Shown here: in pieces, positions 44,767-52,831 of the stretch
Numbering within the stretch: position 1 is the stretch's first letter
Layout: each line of letters opens with the position of its first letter
Source: Fodinibacter sp963800505
GTDB taxonomy: Bacteria > Actinomycetota > Actinomycetes > Actinomycetales > Dermatophilaceae
Length of the DNA: 64,000 nucleotides
Direction: 5' to 3'
NCBI GenBank assembly: GCA_963800505.1
Contig: CAWDBL010000002.1
Span: forward strand, 1 to 64,000
The notes under the pieces: model-generated
Told to the model about the DNA's origin: nothing
The model's database searches: none
Seen by the model: the letters and a program-made list of their open reading frames with translations, nothing else
Program-made: the position numbers and the translations under genes

Positions 44767-45528
44767 ATGGGGCTCAGCGACGTCCTGTATGCCGCCTACG
44801 CCCGCCGCCTCACCCGGCAGCTCGACCCGGCGTCCGTGCCGCGCCACGTGGGCGTGATGCTCGACGGGAACCGCCGCTGGGCCAAGGCCCGCGGAGCGGG
44901 TGCGAGCGAGGGTCACCAGGCCGGCGCCGACAACATCGCCAACCTGCTGTCCTGGTGCGACGAGGCGGGCGTCGAGGTCGTCACCCTGTGGCTTCTCTCC
45001 ACCGACAACCTCAACCGCCCCGAGAAGGAGCTGCGGCCGCTGCTCGGCATCATCGAGAAGGCCGTCGACACCCTCGCGGCGACCCACCGCTGGCGCATCC
45101 ACCCGGTCGGGGCGCTCGACCTCCTGCCGGCGCCCACGGCGGCGCGGCTCAAGGCCGCGGAGGACGCCACCCGCGACGTCGACGGGATGCTCGTCAACGT
45201 GGCCGTCGGCTACGGCGGGCGCCGCGAGATCGCCGATGCCGTGCGCTCGCTGTTGCACGAGCAGGCCAGCCAGGGCACCAGCCTGGAGGAGCTCGCCGAG
45301 GTGATCGACGTCGAGCACATCGCCGAGCACCTCTACACCAAGGGCCAGCCCGACCCCGACCTGGTCATCCGCACCTCGGGGGAGCAGCGGCTCGGCGGCT
45401 TCCTGCTCTGGCAGAGCGCCCACAGCGAGTTCTACTTCTGCGAGGCCTACTGGCCCGACTTCCGCAAGGTCGACTTCCTGCGCGCGCTGCGCGCCTTCGG
45501 CGAGCGCAACCGCCGCTTCGGCTCCTGA
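44767..45528 (+). CDS. Cis-prenyltransferase (short-chain UppS family)
   Basis: 253 aa. VGVMLDGNRRWAKARG holds the catalytic Asp33; LSTDNLNRPEKEL, NVAVGYGGRREIADA and PDLVIRTSGEQRLGGFLLWQSA with EFYF are family motifs. By position after hemolysin III it corresponds to the mycobacterial Z-farnesyl diphosphate synthase (Rv1086) rather than the full-length decaprenyl synthase, but the product chain length cannot be read from sequence. TAGCGT (44699-44704) is a -10 candidate and GTGGGAGG precedes the ATG. Confidence 0.9.
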   Translation: MGLSDVLYAAYARRLTRQLDPASVPRHVGVMLDGNRRWAKARGAGASEGHQAGADNIANLLSWCDEAGVEVVTLWLLSTDNLNRPEKELRPLLGIIEKAVDTLAATHRWRIHPVGALDLLPAPTAARLKAAEDATRDVDGMLVNVAVGYGGRREIADAVRSLLHEQASQGTSLEELAEVIDVEHIAEHLYTKGQPDPDLVIRTSGEQRLGGFLLWQSAHSEFYFCEAYWPDFRKVDFLRALRAFGERNRRFGS

Positions 45529-45535
45529 GCGGCCC

Positions 45536-45574
45536 CCGGCATCCGATGGGCGCCGGCCAGCGCCCGGATGCCGG
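45536..45574 (+). terminator. Hairpin after uppS-like gene
   Basis: Outer arms CCGGCATCCG (45536-45545) and CGGATGCCGG (45565-45574) with an inner GGGCG/CGCCC pairing; 7 bases after the stop codon. Likely terminator. Confidence 0.6.
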
Positions 45575-45729
45575 AACCTCGCCGGTCACATCTCACTCAC
45601 CAGCCGCAGTGGTCACACCAACCACAGTCATTGCCGATTTCGGCCCGACACGCGAGCCGGACCTGCGCGGGGGTGTCCGAGGGGGCACGTAGCGTCGACA
45701 CCACCGCATTCCTCACCCCAGGAGCGACC

Positions 45730-47067
45730 ATGGCCTCGAGCACGCGACCGGCACCGCCCGCCAGCCCCGGGAAGGAGCCGCGTCGCACCTACGTGCTCGA
45801 CACCTCGGTCCTGCTCGCGGACCCCCGGGCGATCACCCGCTTCAAGGAGCACGAGGTCGTGCTGCCGGTCGTGGTGGTCACCGAGCTGGAGGCCAAGCGG
45901 CACCACCCCGAACTGGGCTACTTCGCCCGCACGGCGCTGCGGATGCTCGACGACCTGCGCATCTCGGCGGGCCGGCTCGACGCCCCGGTGCCGATCGGTG
46001 ACGAGGGCGGCACCCTGCGCGTCGAGCTCAACCACACCGACCCCACGTCGCTGCCCGCCGGTTTCCGGTTGGGCGACAACGACACCCGCATCCTGGCGGT
46101 GGCGCGCAACATGGCCAACGAGGGCCGGATGGTCACCATCGTCAGCAAGGACCTGCCGATGCGGGTCAAGGCCTCCGCCTGCGGCCTCGAGGCGGAGGAG
46201 TACCGCGCCGAGCTCGCCGTGGAGTCCGGCTGGACCGGCATGGCCGAGCTCGCCGTCACCGTCGAGGAGATGGACCACCTCTACGAGTACGGCCGGCTCG
46301 AGAGCGTCGAGGGCGCCGAGTTCCCCTGTCACACCGGGCTGGTGCTCAGCTCGCCGCGCGGCTCAGGGCTGGCCCGGGTCGGCCCCGACAAGCAGCTGCG
46401 GCTGGTGCGCGGCGACCGCGACGCCTTCGGCCTGCACGGGCGCAGTGCCGAGCAGCGGATCGCGCTCGACCTGCTCCTGGACCAGGACATCGGCATCGTC
46501 AGCCTCGGCGGCCGCGCCGGCACCGGCAAGTCCGCGCTCGCCCTGTGCGCCGGCATCGAGGCCGTGATGGAGCGCCGCCAGCAGCGCAAGGTCGTCGTCT
46601 TCCGCCCGCTCTACGCGGTGGGAGGCCAGGAGCTCGGCTACCTGCCGGGCGACGCGTCCGAGAAGATGAACCCCTGGGGGCAGGCGGTCTTCGACACGCT
46701 GTCGGCCCTGGTCTCGCGTGAGGTGGTCGAGGAGATCCTCGACCGGGGGATGCTCGAGGTGCTGCCGCTCACGCACATCCGCGGTCGCTCGCTGCACGAC
46801 GCGTTCGTCATCGTCGACGAGGCGCAGAGCCTCGAGCGCAACGTGCTGCTCACCGTGCTGTCGCGCATCGGCCAGAACTCGCGGGTCGTGCTCACCCACG
46901 ACGTCGCCCAGCGCGACAACCTGCGGGTGGGCCGGCACGACGGCGTGGTGGCGGTGGTCGAGGCGCTCAAGGGGCACCCACTGTTCGCGCACGTCACGCT
47001 CACCCGCAGCGAGCGCAGCCCGATCGCGGCGCTGGTCACCGACCTGTTGGAGGGCATCGAGGTCTGA
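45730..47067 (+). CDS. PIN-PhoH fusion ATPase/RNase (PhoH2)
   Basis: 445 aa. Residues 20-150 are a PIN ribonuclease domain (YVLDTSVLLADPRA, then VVTELEAKRHHPELG with acidic residues). Residues 235-445 are the PhoH ATPase with Walker A GRAGTGKSALA near 261 and VIVDEAQSLE near 360. In mycobacteria PhoH2 is an RNA-unwinding RNase encoded with a short antitoxin; I see no clear antitoxin ORF upstream. ATG at 45730 with AGGAG at 45720-45724; TAGCGT at 45690-45695 is a -10 candidate. Confidence 0.93.
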   Translation: MASSTRPAPPASPGKEPRRTYVLDTSVLLADPRAITRFKEHEVVLPVVVVTELEAKRHHPELGYFARTALRMLDDLRISAGRLDAPVPIGDEGGTLRVELNHTDPTSLPAGFRLGDNDTRILAVARNMANEGRMVTIVSKDLPMRVKASACGLEAEEYRAELAVESGWTGMAELAVTVEEMDHLYEYGRLESVEGAEFPCHTGLVLSSPRGSGLARVGPDKQLRLVRGDRDAFGLHGRSAEQRIALDLLLDQDIGIVSLGGRAGTGKSALALCAGIEAVMERRQQRKVVVFRPLYAVGGQELGYLPGDASEKMNPWGQAVFDTLSALVSREVVEEILDRGMLEVLPLTHIRGRSLHDAFVIVDEAQSLERNVLLTVLSRIGQNSRVVLTHDVAQRDNLRVGRHDGVVAVVEALKGHPLFAHVTLTRSERSPIAALVTDLLEGIEV

Positions 47068-47218
47068 CGGCCGCCCGGGGCGGGACGAGCACGGCGTGAG
47101 ACGCGGATTTCGTCTGCCGACGCCGATCCCCTAAAGTTAGGTCTCGATTCGGTAACGTCCCCGTGGGCCCCCCTGCGCCCCGACCCCTGTTTCCTCCCTG
47201 ATTGGTCCCTGCCTGCCC

Positions 47219-47950
47219 ATGCCCCGATACTCCGCGCGCCATGCCCCCCGTCACGCCGCTCCCACGCGGCGGTCGGCTGCTGCCCACGCGACCCGCACGG
47301 CGCTCGGCCGGCCGGTGCTCGCCACCGGCGTAGCGGCTGCCGTGCTGTCGACCGGAGCCCTGGCGGCGTCGGTGTCCGGGGGCACCGCGAGTGCGGACAC
47401 GCTGACCTTCGCGGTCGACGGCGTGACCTCGAGCACCTCCACGGAGCAGAGCAAGACCGAGCAGGCGGATGCCGTGCGCGTCGCCGCCGACCGCAGCGCG
47501 ACCAACGCGCAGCGTTCCGTCGCCGCGGCCCGCAGTGCCCAGCGCGAGAAGGTCAAGGCCGCCGCCCTGGCCAAGGCCAAAAAGGCCGCTGCCGAGAAGG
47601 CCGCTGCCGCTGCCGCGCGCAAGCGGGTCATCGACAACGCCCGCAAGGACCCCAAGGCCGCCGCCCGGGCGCTGATGCCGGAGTACGGCTTCAGCCAGTC
47701 GCAGTGGTCCTGCCTCGAGCGGCTGTGGATCGGCGAGAGCGGCTGGAACTACAAGGCCGAGAACGCCTCCTCGGGCGCCTACGGCATCCCCCAGTCCCTG
47801 CCGGGCCGCAAGATGGCGTCGGTGGCCGGCGACTGGCGCACCAACCCGGTCACCCAGATCAAGTGGGGCCTGAACTACATCAAGCTCTCGTACGGCTCGC
47901 CGTGCAACGCCCTCGACTTCTGGAACAGCCACTCCCCGCACTGGTACTGA
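47219..47950 (+). CDS. Secreted lytic-transglycosylase-like protein
   Basis: 243 aa. Long basic N region and hydrophobic core (PVLATGVAAAVLSTGALAA) ending near a TASADT cleavage site. An Ala/Lys/Gln-rich helical stretch (about 70-140) probably spans the wall. The C-terminal domain (FSQSQWSCLERLWIGESGWNY, then ASSGAYGIPQSLPG and NPVTQIKWGLNYI) is the goose-lysozyme-like/SLT-type fold of aggregation-promoting-factor proteins, with Glu in IGESGW as the likely acid. Conserved Cys pair: SCLE and PCNA. ATG at 47219; no good ribosome site. Confidence 0.82.
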   Translation: MPRYSARHAPRHAAPTRRSAAAHATRTALGRPVLATGVAAAVLSTGALAASVSGGTASADTLTFAVDGVTSSTSTEQSKTEQADAVRVAADRSATNAQRSVAAARSAQREKVKAAALAKAKKAAAEKAAAAAARKRVIDNARKDPKAAARALMPEYGFSQSQWSCLERLWIGESGWNYKAENASSGAYGIPQSLPGRKMASVAGDWRTNPVTQIKWGLNYIKLSYGSPCNALDFWNSHSPHWY

Positions 47951-47988
47951 CCGGCATCCACGGTCGGGCGCTGACGACGACCGCCCGC

Positions 47989-48945
47989 TCAGATCTTGCG
48001 CAACCGGATGCCGGTGACGGCGTGGTCCGCGCCCTTGGTGAGCACCAGCGTCGCCCGGTCGCGCGTCGGCAGCACGTTCTCGACCAGGTTCGGCTCGTTG
48101 ATCTGCTCCCAGATCGCCGAGGCCGTCGCCCGCGCCTCGTCGTCGCTGAGCCTCGCGTAGCGGTGGAAGTACGACTGCGGGTGGGCGAAGGCCGTCGCCC
48201 GCAGCCGCAGGAAGCGCTCGACGTACCAGGTGCGGATCTCCTCGACCGGGGCGTCGACGTAGACCGAGAAGTCGAAGTAGTCCGAGATCGCCCCGGTGCT
48301 CGACCCGTCGGTGCGCACCGCGGGTGGCTGCAGCACGTTGAGCCCCTCGACGATCAGCACGTCCGGGCGGCGCACGTGGATGGTGTCGGGCAACACGTCG
48401 TAGGTGAGGTGCGAGTACTGCGGCGCCTCGACCACCGGCATCCCCGACTTCACCGCGGCGATGAACCGCATCAGCGCGCGGCGGTCGTATGACTCCGGAA
48501 AACCCTTGCGCTGCAACAGACCTCGTCGCTCGAGCTCGGCGTTGGAGTGCAGGAATCCGTCAGTCGTGATGAGCTCGACCCGCGGCGTGTGCGGCCACCG
48601 GCTCATCAGCTCCTTGAGGATGCGGGCGGTCGTCGACTTGCCGACGGCCACCGAGCCGGCCACCCCCACCACGAACGGCACCCGCGTGGGGCGCTCCCCG
48701 AGGAACTCGCTCGTCGCGAGCCGCAGCCCGTGGGTGGCCTCGACGTAGAAGTGCAGCAGCCGCGAGAGCGGGAGGTAGACCTCCTCCACCTCGTTGAGGT
48801 CGAGCCGCTCGCCGAGGCCGCGCAGCCGGGCGAGGTCGCTGTGCTCCAGGCTCATCGGGTGGCTCTCGCGCAGGCGTGACCACGCCCGGCGGTCGAGGTC
48901 GACGTACGGCGTCGGCAGCGTGCGTCGCTCCTGCGTGGCGCTCAT
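47989..48945 (-). CDS. coaA: Pantothenate kinase CoaA (type I)
   Basis: First committed step of coenzyme A synthesis. 318 aa, type I (CoaA). P-loop GVAGSVAVGKSTTAR, TTDGFLHSNAELERRGLLQRKG (two halves of the family's substrate loop), DVLIVEGLNVLQ and YFDFSVYVDAP. ATG at 48945 selected because AACAAT (48953-48958 on the minus strand) ends 7 bases upstream, as in other leaderless genes here; an in-frame ATG 9 bases earlier overlaps that box. Divergent from glmS. Confidence 0.94.
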   Translation of the reverse strand: MSATQERRTLPTPYVDLDRRAWSRLRESHPMSLEHSDLARLRGLGERLDLNEVEEVYLPLSRLLHFYVEATHGLRLATSEFLGERPTRVPFVVGVAGSVAVGKSTTARILKELMSRWPHTPRVELITTDGFLHSNAELERRGLLQRKGFPESYDRRALMRFIAAVKSGMPVVEAPQYSHLTYDVLPDTIHVRRPDVLIVEGLNVLQPPAVRTDGSSTGAISDYFDFSVYVDAPVEEIRTWYVERFLRLRATAFAHPQSYFHRYARLSDDEARATASAIWEQINEPNLVENVLPTRDRATLVLTKGADHAVTGIRLRKI

Positions 48946-48952
48946 CCGCGCC

Positions 48953-48958
48953 ATTGTT
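48953..48958 (-). promoter_or_regulatory. -10 box AACAAT for coaA
   Basis: Minus-strand hexamer ending 7 bases before the coaA ATG; leaderless start predicted. Confidence 0.4.
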
Positions 48959-49042
48959 GCGTATCCCGTGACGCCGCGACCGGCGTGACCTGCGCCTCGG
49001 CGCGCTGGCGGTGGGGCGACCCCGGGGGTCCGGCATCCCAAC

Positions 49043-49048
49043 TAGGCT
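49043..49048 (+). promoter_or_regulatory. -10 box TAGGCT for glmS
   Basis: Ends 7 bases before the glmS ATG at 49056. Leaderless start predicted, so no glmS-type riboswitch leader exists here. Confidence 0.55.
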
Positions 49049-49055
49049 GGGCCGC

Positions 49056-50915
49056 ATGTGCGGAATCGTGGGTTACGTCGGATCGAGCATGGATGACACG
49101 GCCCTCGAGGTCGTCATGGAGGGGCTCTCCCGGCTCGAGTACCGCGGCTACGACTCGGCGGGCGTCGCCCTGGTGACCGACGACGGCATCACGAGCGAGA
49201 AGCGCGCCGGCAAGCTCGAGAACCTCCGCTCGGCGCTGGAGGCACAGCCGCTCGCGGCCTCGCGCACCGGCATCGGGCACACCCGGTGGGCGACCCACGG
49301 CGGCCCCACCGACGGCAACGCCCACCCGCACCGCGGCGGCGACCACGACCGGCTGGCGCTCATCCACAACGGCATCATCGAGAACTTCCATGCGCTGAAG
49401 CGCGAGCTGCTCGAGGAGGGCGTCGAGTTCCGCTCCGAGACCGACACCGAGGTCGCCGCGAAGCTCGTCGGTCGCGAGTACGACCGGGTGGGCGACCTCA
49501 CCACCGCCATGCGCAACGTCGTGCAGCGGCTCGAGGGTGCGTTCACGCTGCTGGCGGTGCACGCCGACAGCCCCGGCGTGGTCGTGGGCGCGCGCCGCAA
49601 CAGCCCGCTCGTCGTGGGCCTGGGCGACGGCGAGAACTTCCTCGGCAGTGACGTCGCGGCCTTCATCGGCCACACCCGGCACGCCCTCGAGCTGGGCCAG
49701 GACCAGATCGTCACGATCACTCCCGAGGGCTACTCGGTCATCGACTTCGACGGAACACCGTCGGACGGCAAGGCCTACGAGGTCACCTGGAATGCCGCCG
49801 AGGCCGAGAAGGGCGGCTACGCCACCTTCATGGAGAAGGAGATCAACGACCAGCCGCACGCCGTGGCCGACACCCTGCTGGGCCGCACCGACGAGACCGG
49901 CCGGCTCGTGCTCGACGAGGTGCGCATCAGCGAGGAGCAGCTGCGCCAGGTGCAGCGGATCACCATCGTCGCCTGCGGCACCGCGGCATATGCGGGCATG
50001 GTCGCGAAGTACGCGATCGAGCACTGGACTCGAATTCCGGTCGAGGTGAGCCTGGCCCACGAGTTCCGCTACTGCGACCCCATCGTCGACGGCACCACGC
50101 TGGTGGTGTCGGTCAGCCAGTCCGGCGAGACGATGGACACCCTGATGGCCGTCAAGCACGCCGCCGAGCTCGGCGCGATGACGCTGTCGATCTGCAACAC
50201 GCACGGCTCGACCATCCCGCGCGAGTCCGATGCCGTGCTCTACACGCACGCCGGCCCCGAGATCGCCGTCGCCTCGACCAAGGCGTTCCTCGCCCAGATC
50301 ACGGCCTGCTACATCCTGGGGCTCTACCTCGCGCAGCTGCGCGGCGAGACCTACGCCACCGACGCCCAGGCCGTGATGGCCGAGCTGCAGGAGATCCCCG
50401 CGAAGATCGAGGACCTGCTGACCCGGATGGACCGCGTGGTCGAGATGGCGCAGTTCATGGCCGACACCCGTGCAGTGCTCTTCCTCGGCCGCAACGTCGG
50501 CTACCCGGTGGCGCTGGAGGGCGCGCTCAAGCTCAAGGAGCTCGCCTACATCCACGCCGAGGGGTTCGCGGCCGGTGAGCTGAAGCACGGGCCGATCGCG
50601 CTCATCGACGCCGGCCAGCCGGTGTTCGTCATCGTGCCGAGCCCCGACACCCCGCACGAGCTGCACAAGAAGGTGGTCTCCAACATCCAGGAGATCCGGG
50701 CCCGTGGCGCACGCACCATCGTCATCGCCCACGACGGCGACGACGACGTCGAGGCCTACGCCAGCGAGGTCATCCGCATCCCGCAGTGCTCGCCGATGCT
50801 GGCGCCGCTGCTGGCCGTGGTGCCGCTGCAGGTCTTCGCGCTGCACCTGTCCACGGCCAAGGGCCTCGACGTCGACCAGCCTCGTAACCTGGCCAAGTCG
50901 GTCACGGTCGAATGA
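49056..50915 (+). CDS. glmS: Glutamine-fructose-6-phosphate transaminase
   Basis: Makes glucosamine 6-phosphate for peptidoglycan and, in actinobacteria, mycothiol. 619 aa. Starts MCGIVGYVG with Cys2 as glutaminase nucleophile; HTRWATHGGPTDGNAHPH is the Ntn glutaminase motif. Two SIS isomerase domains (CGTAAYAGMVAKYAIEHWT; SVSQSGETMDTL; STKAFLAQITACYILGLYLA) and the C-terminal LAKSVTVE complete the enzyme. First gene of a long co-directional run; ATG overlap with acpS (ATGA). Confidence 0.97.
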   Translation: MCGIVGYVGSSMDDTALEVVMEGLSRLEYRGYDSAGVALVTDDGITSEKRAGKLENLRSALEAQPLAASRTGIGHTRWATHGGPTDGNAHPHRGGDHDRLALIHNGIIENFHALKRELLEEGVEFRSETDTEVAAKLVGREYDRVGDLTTAMRNVVQRLEGAFTLLAVHADSPGVVVGARRNSPLVVGLGDGENFLGSDVAAFIGHTRHALELGQDQIVTITPEGYSVIDFDGTPSDGKAYEVTWNAAEAEKGGYATFMEKEINDQPHAVADTLLGRTDETGRLVLDEVRISEEQLRQVQRITIVACGTAAYAGMVAKYAIEHWTRIPVEVSLAHEFRYCDPIVDGTTLVVSVSQSGETMDTLMAVKHAAELGAMTLSICNTHGSTIPRESDAVLYTHAGPEIAVASTKAFLAQITACYILGLYLAQLRGETYATDAQAVMAELQEIPAKIEDLLTRMDRVVEMAQFMADTRAVLFLGRNVGYPVALEGALKLKELAYIHAEGFAAGELKHGPIALIDAGQPVFVIVPSPDTPHELHKKVVSNIQEIRARGARTIVIAHDGDDDVEAYASEVIRIPQCSPMLAPLLAVVPLQVFALHLSTAKGLDVDQPRNLAKSVTVE

Positions 50916-51271
50916 TCATCGGCGTCGGCATCGACGTCGTCGACGTCGCGCGCTTCGGCGCCACCCTCGAGCGCACGCCGGCGCTGCGCGAGCGCCTCTT
51001 CACCACCGGAGAGCGCGACCTGCCGCTGAACTCGCTCGCGGCCCGGTTCGCGGCCAAGGAGGCCGCGGCCAAGGCGCTCGGCGCCCCGAGCGGCATGCAC
51101 TGGCACGACGCCGAGGTGCACCGGGGCGCCGACGGCCGCCCGCACCTCGAGGTGCGGGGCACGGTGCTGGCCCGGGTCGAGGCGCTGGGCATCACGTCGC
51201 TCCACCTGTCCCTGTCCCACGACGCCGGCATCGCGTCGGCGGTCGTCGTCGCCGAAGGGGAGCCGCAATGA
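50912..51271 (+). CDS. acpS: Holo-[acyl-carrier-protein] synthase
   Basis: Transfers 4'-phosphopantetheine from CoA to acyl carrier proteins. 119 aa. IIGVGIDVVDVARF (metal-binding Asp) and RFAAKEAAAKALGAP (Glu) are the family motifs; SLHLSLSHDAGIASAVVVAE ends the fold. Start and stop overlap glmS and nnrD by 4 bases each. Confidence 0.95.
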   Translation: MIIGVGIDVVDVARFGATLERTPALRERLFTTGERDLPLNSLAARFAAKEAAAKALGAPSGMHWHDAEVHRGADGRPHLEVRGTVLARVEALGITSLHLSLSHDAGIASAVVVAEGEPQ

Positions 51272-52818
51272 TCCAGGCCTGGTCGACGGATGCCGTGTAC
51301 GCCGCCGAGCGCGCGCTGATGGCGACCCTCGACGACGGCGAGCTGATGGCGCGTGCCGTCGAAGGGCTCGCCGGCGTCGCCGCTGCGCGGCTCGAGGAGT
51401 GCGGCGGCGAGGCCGTGGCGGCGCTCGTGGGCCCGGGCAACAACGGAGCCGACGCGCTGTATGCCGTCGCCCGCCTCGCCGAGGCCGGCTGGAACGCCGT
51501 CGCGGTGCACCACGACACGGTCCACGAGGGGGCGCGCGCGGCCGCCGAGGCGGCCGGGGTGGTGCTCACGACCGACCCGAGCGGGCTGGGGGAGGCCGAC
51601 GTCGTGCTCGACGGCATCCTCGGCATCGGCGCTCGCGCCGGGCTGCCCGACTGGGCGGCCGGCTGGCTGTCCGCGCTGTCCGAGACGGCACACGTCATCG
51701 CCGTCGACCTGCCCTCGGGCCAGGACCCGATGGGTGGCGAGCTCGACCCCGACGGTGTCTTCGCCGACGAGACGGTGACCTTCTCGGTCGCCAAGCCGGT
51801 GCACCTGCTGCCGCCCACCGAGCAGGCCTGCGGGCTGCTGACCGTCGTCGACATCGGCCTGGAGATCGACGGCGACCCGGTCGTGCGCCGACTCGACCAC
51901 GACGACGTCGCCGCGCTCTGGCCGGTGCCGGTGGCCTCCGACGACAAGTACTCGCGCGGCGTGCTCGGGGTCGTGGCCGGTGGCGAGTCCTATCCCGGCG
52001 CCGCGGTGCTCTGCGTGACCACCGCCGCCGAGGCGGGCGTCGGCATGGTGCGCTACGTCGGCACCCCCACCCCGACCGCGCTCGTGCGGGCCGCCGTTCC
52101 CGAGGCGGTGCACGGCGCCGGCCGGGTGCAGGCGTGGGTGGTCGGGCCGGGGCTCGATGCCGAGGCGCGCGGCCACGACGCCGACGCCCAGCTCGGTGCG
52201 GCCCGCGAGGCGCTCGCCGGGCCGGAGCCGGTCGTCGTCGACGCCGGCGGCCTCGACCTGCTCGACACCGCGGTGCTCGAGGGCAGGGCGGATGCCGTCA
52301 CCCTCCTCACGCCGCACGCGGGCGAGTGCGCCCGCCTCCTCACGCGCCTCGGTGGCGTCCCGGAACCGACCAATAGGTCAATCTCGGGACAAGGTGGCGT
52401 CCCGGAACCGACCAATAGGTCAATCTCGGGACGGGGCGAGGTGAGCCGGGAGCAGGTGGAGGCCCAGCCGCTCGCCCACGCCCGCGCCCTGGCCGAGCTC
52501 ACCGGTGCGACCGTGCTGCTCAAGGGCGCCACCACGCTCGTCGTGCCGCCCGGCGAGGGCGCCACCGCCTGGTCGCAGGCCGACGCCCCGCCGTGGCTGG
52601 CCACCGCCGGTGCGGGCGACGTGCTCGCCGGGCTGCTCGGCACCCTGCTGGCCGCCGGCCTGCCCGCCGACGTCGCCGGAGCCCTGGGCGCCCTGGTGCA
52701 CGGTGTCGCCGCCGACCGGGCCAACCCGGGTGGCCCGGTGCGGGCGCTGGCGGTGGCACACGGCATCCCCACGGCAGTCGCCCACCTGCTGGGCCGCGGG
52801 CGCCTCCCGGCGTCCTAG
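51268..52818 (+). CDS. nnrD: Bifunctional NAD(P)H-hydrate epimerase/dehydratase with repeat insertion
   Basis: Repairs hydrated NAD(P)H. 516 aa: N-terminal epimerase (YjeF_N, about 1-215, VGPGNNGADALYAVARL) and C-terminal ADP/ATP-dependent dehydratase (ribokinase-like; KYSRGVLGVVAGGESYPGAAVL, TPHAGECARLL, TATAGAGDVLAGLLGTLL with the order VLLKGATTLV before it). After TPHAGECARLLTRL an unusual 28-residue direct repeat is present (about residues 362-389, 14 aa twice), encoded by two 34-bp dyad units; homologs pass straight to the next helix (EVSREQVEA...). The reading frame is intact and essential motifs are kept, so the protein is probably functional. Confidence 0.92.
   Translation: MIQAWSTDAVYAAERALMATLDDGELMARAVEGLAGVAAARLEECGGEAVAALVGPGNNGADALYAVARLAEAGWNAVAVHHDTVHEGARAAAEAAGVVLTTDPSGLGEADVVLDGILGIGARAGLPDWAAGWLSALSETAHVIAVDLPSGQDPMGGELDPDGVFADETVTFSVAKPVHLLPPTEQACGLLTVVDIGLEIDGDPVVRRLDHDDVAALWPVPVASDDKYSRGVLGVVAGGESYPGAAVLCVTTAAEAGVGMVRYVGTPTPTALVRAAVPEAVHGAGRVQAWVVGPGLDAEARGHDADAQLGAAREALAGPEPVVVDAGGLDLLDTAVLEGRADAVTLLTPHAGECARLLTRLGGVPEPTNRSISGQGGVPEPTNRSISGRGEVSREQVEAQPLAHARALAELTGATVLLKGATTLVVPPGEGATAWSQADAPPWLATAGAGDVLAGLLGTLLAAGLPADVAGALGALVHGVAADRANPGGPVRALAVAHGIPTAVAHLLGRGRLPAS
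52351..52434 (+). repeat. Two in-frame 34-bp dyad units inside nnrD
   Basis: Units start at 52357 and 52399, period 42 bp (14 codons), core GACCAATAGGTC, outer GTCCCG/CGGGAC. They encode GGVPEPTNRSISG twice. Same element as in the four intergenic clusters, but here inserted without breaking the frame. Confidence 0.93.
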
Positions 52819-52831
52819 ACTCGTCAGGCCC

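Noticed and set aside
43312..45423. 703-codon minus-strand frame across mca, hemolysin III and uppS-like genes
   Set aside because: Crosses three well-supported genes on other frames and shows only low-complexity His/Gly/Arg sequence.
47068..47218. Cyclic-di-AMP (ydaO-type) riboswitch before the transglycosylase-like gene
   Set aside because: Such elements often precede actinobacterial wall-hydrolase genes, so I looked, but the leader is short (about 150 bases) and I could not find the conserved core segments.
49000..49055. glmS ribozyme/riboswitch
   Set aside because: Known in Firmicutes; here the -10 box is 7 bases from the ATG, leaving no leader for it.
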